Assembly: GCA_016780665.1 (NCBI GenBank)
Contig: JADHLM010000062.1
Location: 1 to 6,385, forward strand
Origin: Hyphomicrobiales bacterium
GTDB taxonomy: Bacteria > Pseudomonadota > Alphaproteobacteria > Rhizobiales > TMED25
Reading direction: 5' to 3'
Length of the DNA stretch: 6,385 bases
Shown here: positions 6,011-6,385 of the stretch, piece by piece
How the letters are laid out: each line of letters starts with the position of its first letter
How positions within the stretch are numbered: position 1 is the first letter of the stretch
Notes under the pieces: generated by a model
Databases searched by the model: none
Told to the model about the DNA's origin: nothing
The model's input: the letters and a program-made list of their open reading frames with translations, nothing else
Program-made: the position numbers and the translations under genes

Positions 6011-6385
6011 ATGAAAAATAATTCTAAGTCAGAACCTGAAATTAGGCTTGAAAGATCAGATGATGCTCCAAAAATTGATAATCTTCACTCTGAAACATTT
6101 GGTCCTGGTAGATATACAAAAAGTGCTTTCAGGTACAGAGAAAAGAGAGAGCATTTAATAAATATTTCATTTGTTTTGGTTCATCAAGATCAAATCATCG
6201 GTTCTGTGAGATATTGGGAAATTTTAGTTAATAATGCTCCTGCATTATTGTTAGGTCCTATTGTCATTCATCCAGATCATAGGGGACGTGGATATGGTGT
6301 CAGATTAATAGATTATAGTATCAATAAGTGCAATGAAGCAAATCATAATATAATCATCCTCGTTGGTGATCTATCTTATTATTAC
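6011..6385 (+). CDS. GNAT-family N-acetyltransferase (partial, cut by window end)
   Basis: The reading frame is open for 125 codons from the ATG at 6011 to the window edge with no stop, so the C-terminus is missing. It encodes a GNAT acyltransferase, which moves an acetyl group from acetyl-CoA to an amine. Residues 10-31 (starting EIRLERSDDAP and ending ETFGPG) are the usual N-terminal strand and helix. Strand 4 is GPIVIHPDHR (82-91), followed by the acetyl-CoA pyrophosphate loop RGRGYG (91-96). The visible end, LVGDLSYYY, resembles the GDxxYYxRFGF motif of YhbS-like acetyltransferases, so perhaps 40-60 residues are missing. An in-frame TAA at 5993-5995 bounds the start; the ribosome site is weak. 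It is divergent from the redox operon. From memory, this acetyltransferase type often lies near a calcineurin-like phosphoesterase in alphaproteobacteria, so the grouping here may be conserved. Its acceptor is unknown. Confidence 0.88.
   Translation, partial: MKNNSKSEPEIRLERSDDAPKIDNLHSETFGPGRYTKSAFRYREKREHLINISFVLVHQDQIIGSVRYWEILVNNAPALLLGPIVIHPDHRGRGYGVRLIDYSINKCNEANHNIIILVGDLSYYY

Overview
The window is AT-rich, densely packed bacterial DNA. It carries six complete protein-coding genes and one gene cut by the right edge. I see no rRNA, tRNA, CRISPR array, insertion sequence or prophage gene. Low GC, very short gaps, overlapping genes and the protein types suggest a streamlined, free-living proteobacterium. 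An uncultured marine alphaproteobacterium is my best guess, from the style of the MFS, metallophosphoesterase and GNAT proteins. That placement is inference, because no phylogenetic marker gene is present.

Layout: on the + strand, 31-1422 encodes a MATE-family multidrug/toxin efflux protein. After 7 bases it is followed by an amidohydrolase-2 (COG3618-like) metal-dependent hydrolase at 1430-2317. The hydrolase stop codon directly abuts the stop codon of a minus-strand gene, with no base between them. The minus strand then carries, in transcription order from the right, a glutathionyl-hydroquinone reductase (5911-4940), a peptide methionine sulfoxide reductase A (4930-4463), a calcineurin-like metallophosphoesterase (4418-3528) and an MFS transporter (3535-2318). 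The junctions are a 9-base gap, a 44-base gap and an 8-base overlap, so this looks like one four-gene operon. A 99-base divergent region (5912-6010) separates it from a rightward GNAT acetyltransferase that runs off the window at 6385. No gene-free stretch exceeds 100 bases.

How the genes may work together: the first two genes of the minus-strand operon both do thiol-based redox repair. One removes glutathione from quinone conjugates and the other reduces oxidised methionine. The phosphoesterase and MFS transporter downstream have no visible substrate, so a shared oxidative or xenobiotic stress role is a hypothesis only. The divergent region holds a perfect 6-3-6 inverted repeat that is the best candidate operator in the window.

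I found no convincing new defence, mobile or biosynthetic system. The points worth a second look are small ones: an MsrA without the usual C-terminal recycling cysteine, an Asn at the usual metal/catalytic Asp position of the hydrolase, the zero-gap convergent junction, and the divergent palindrome.
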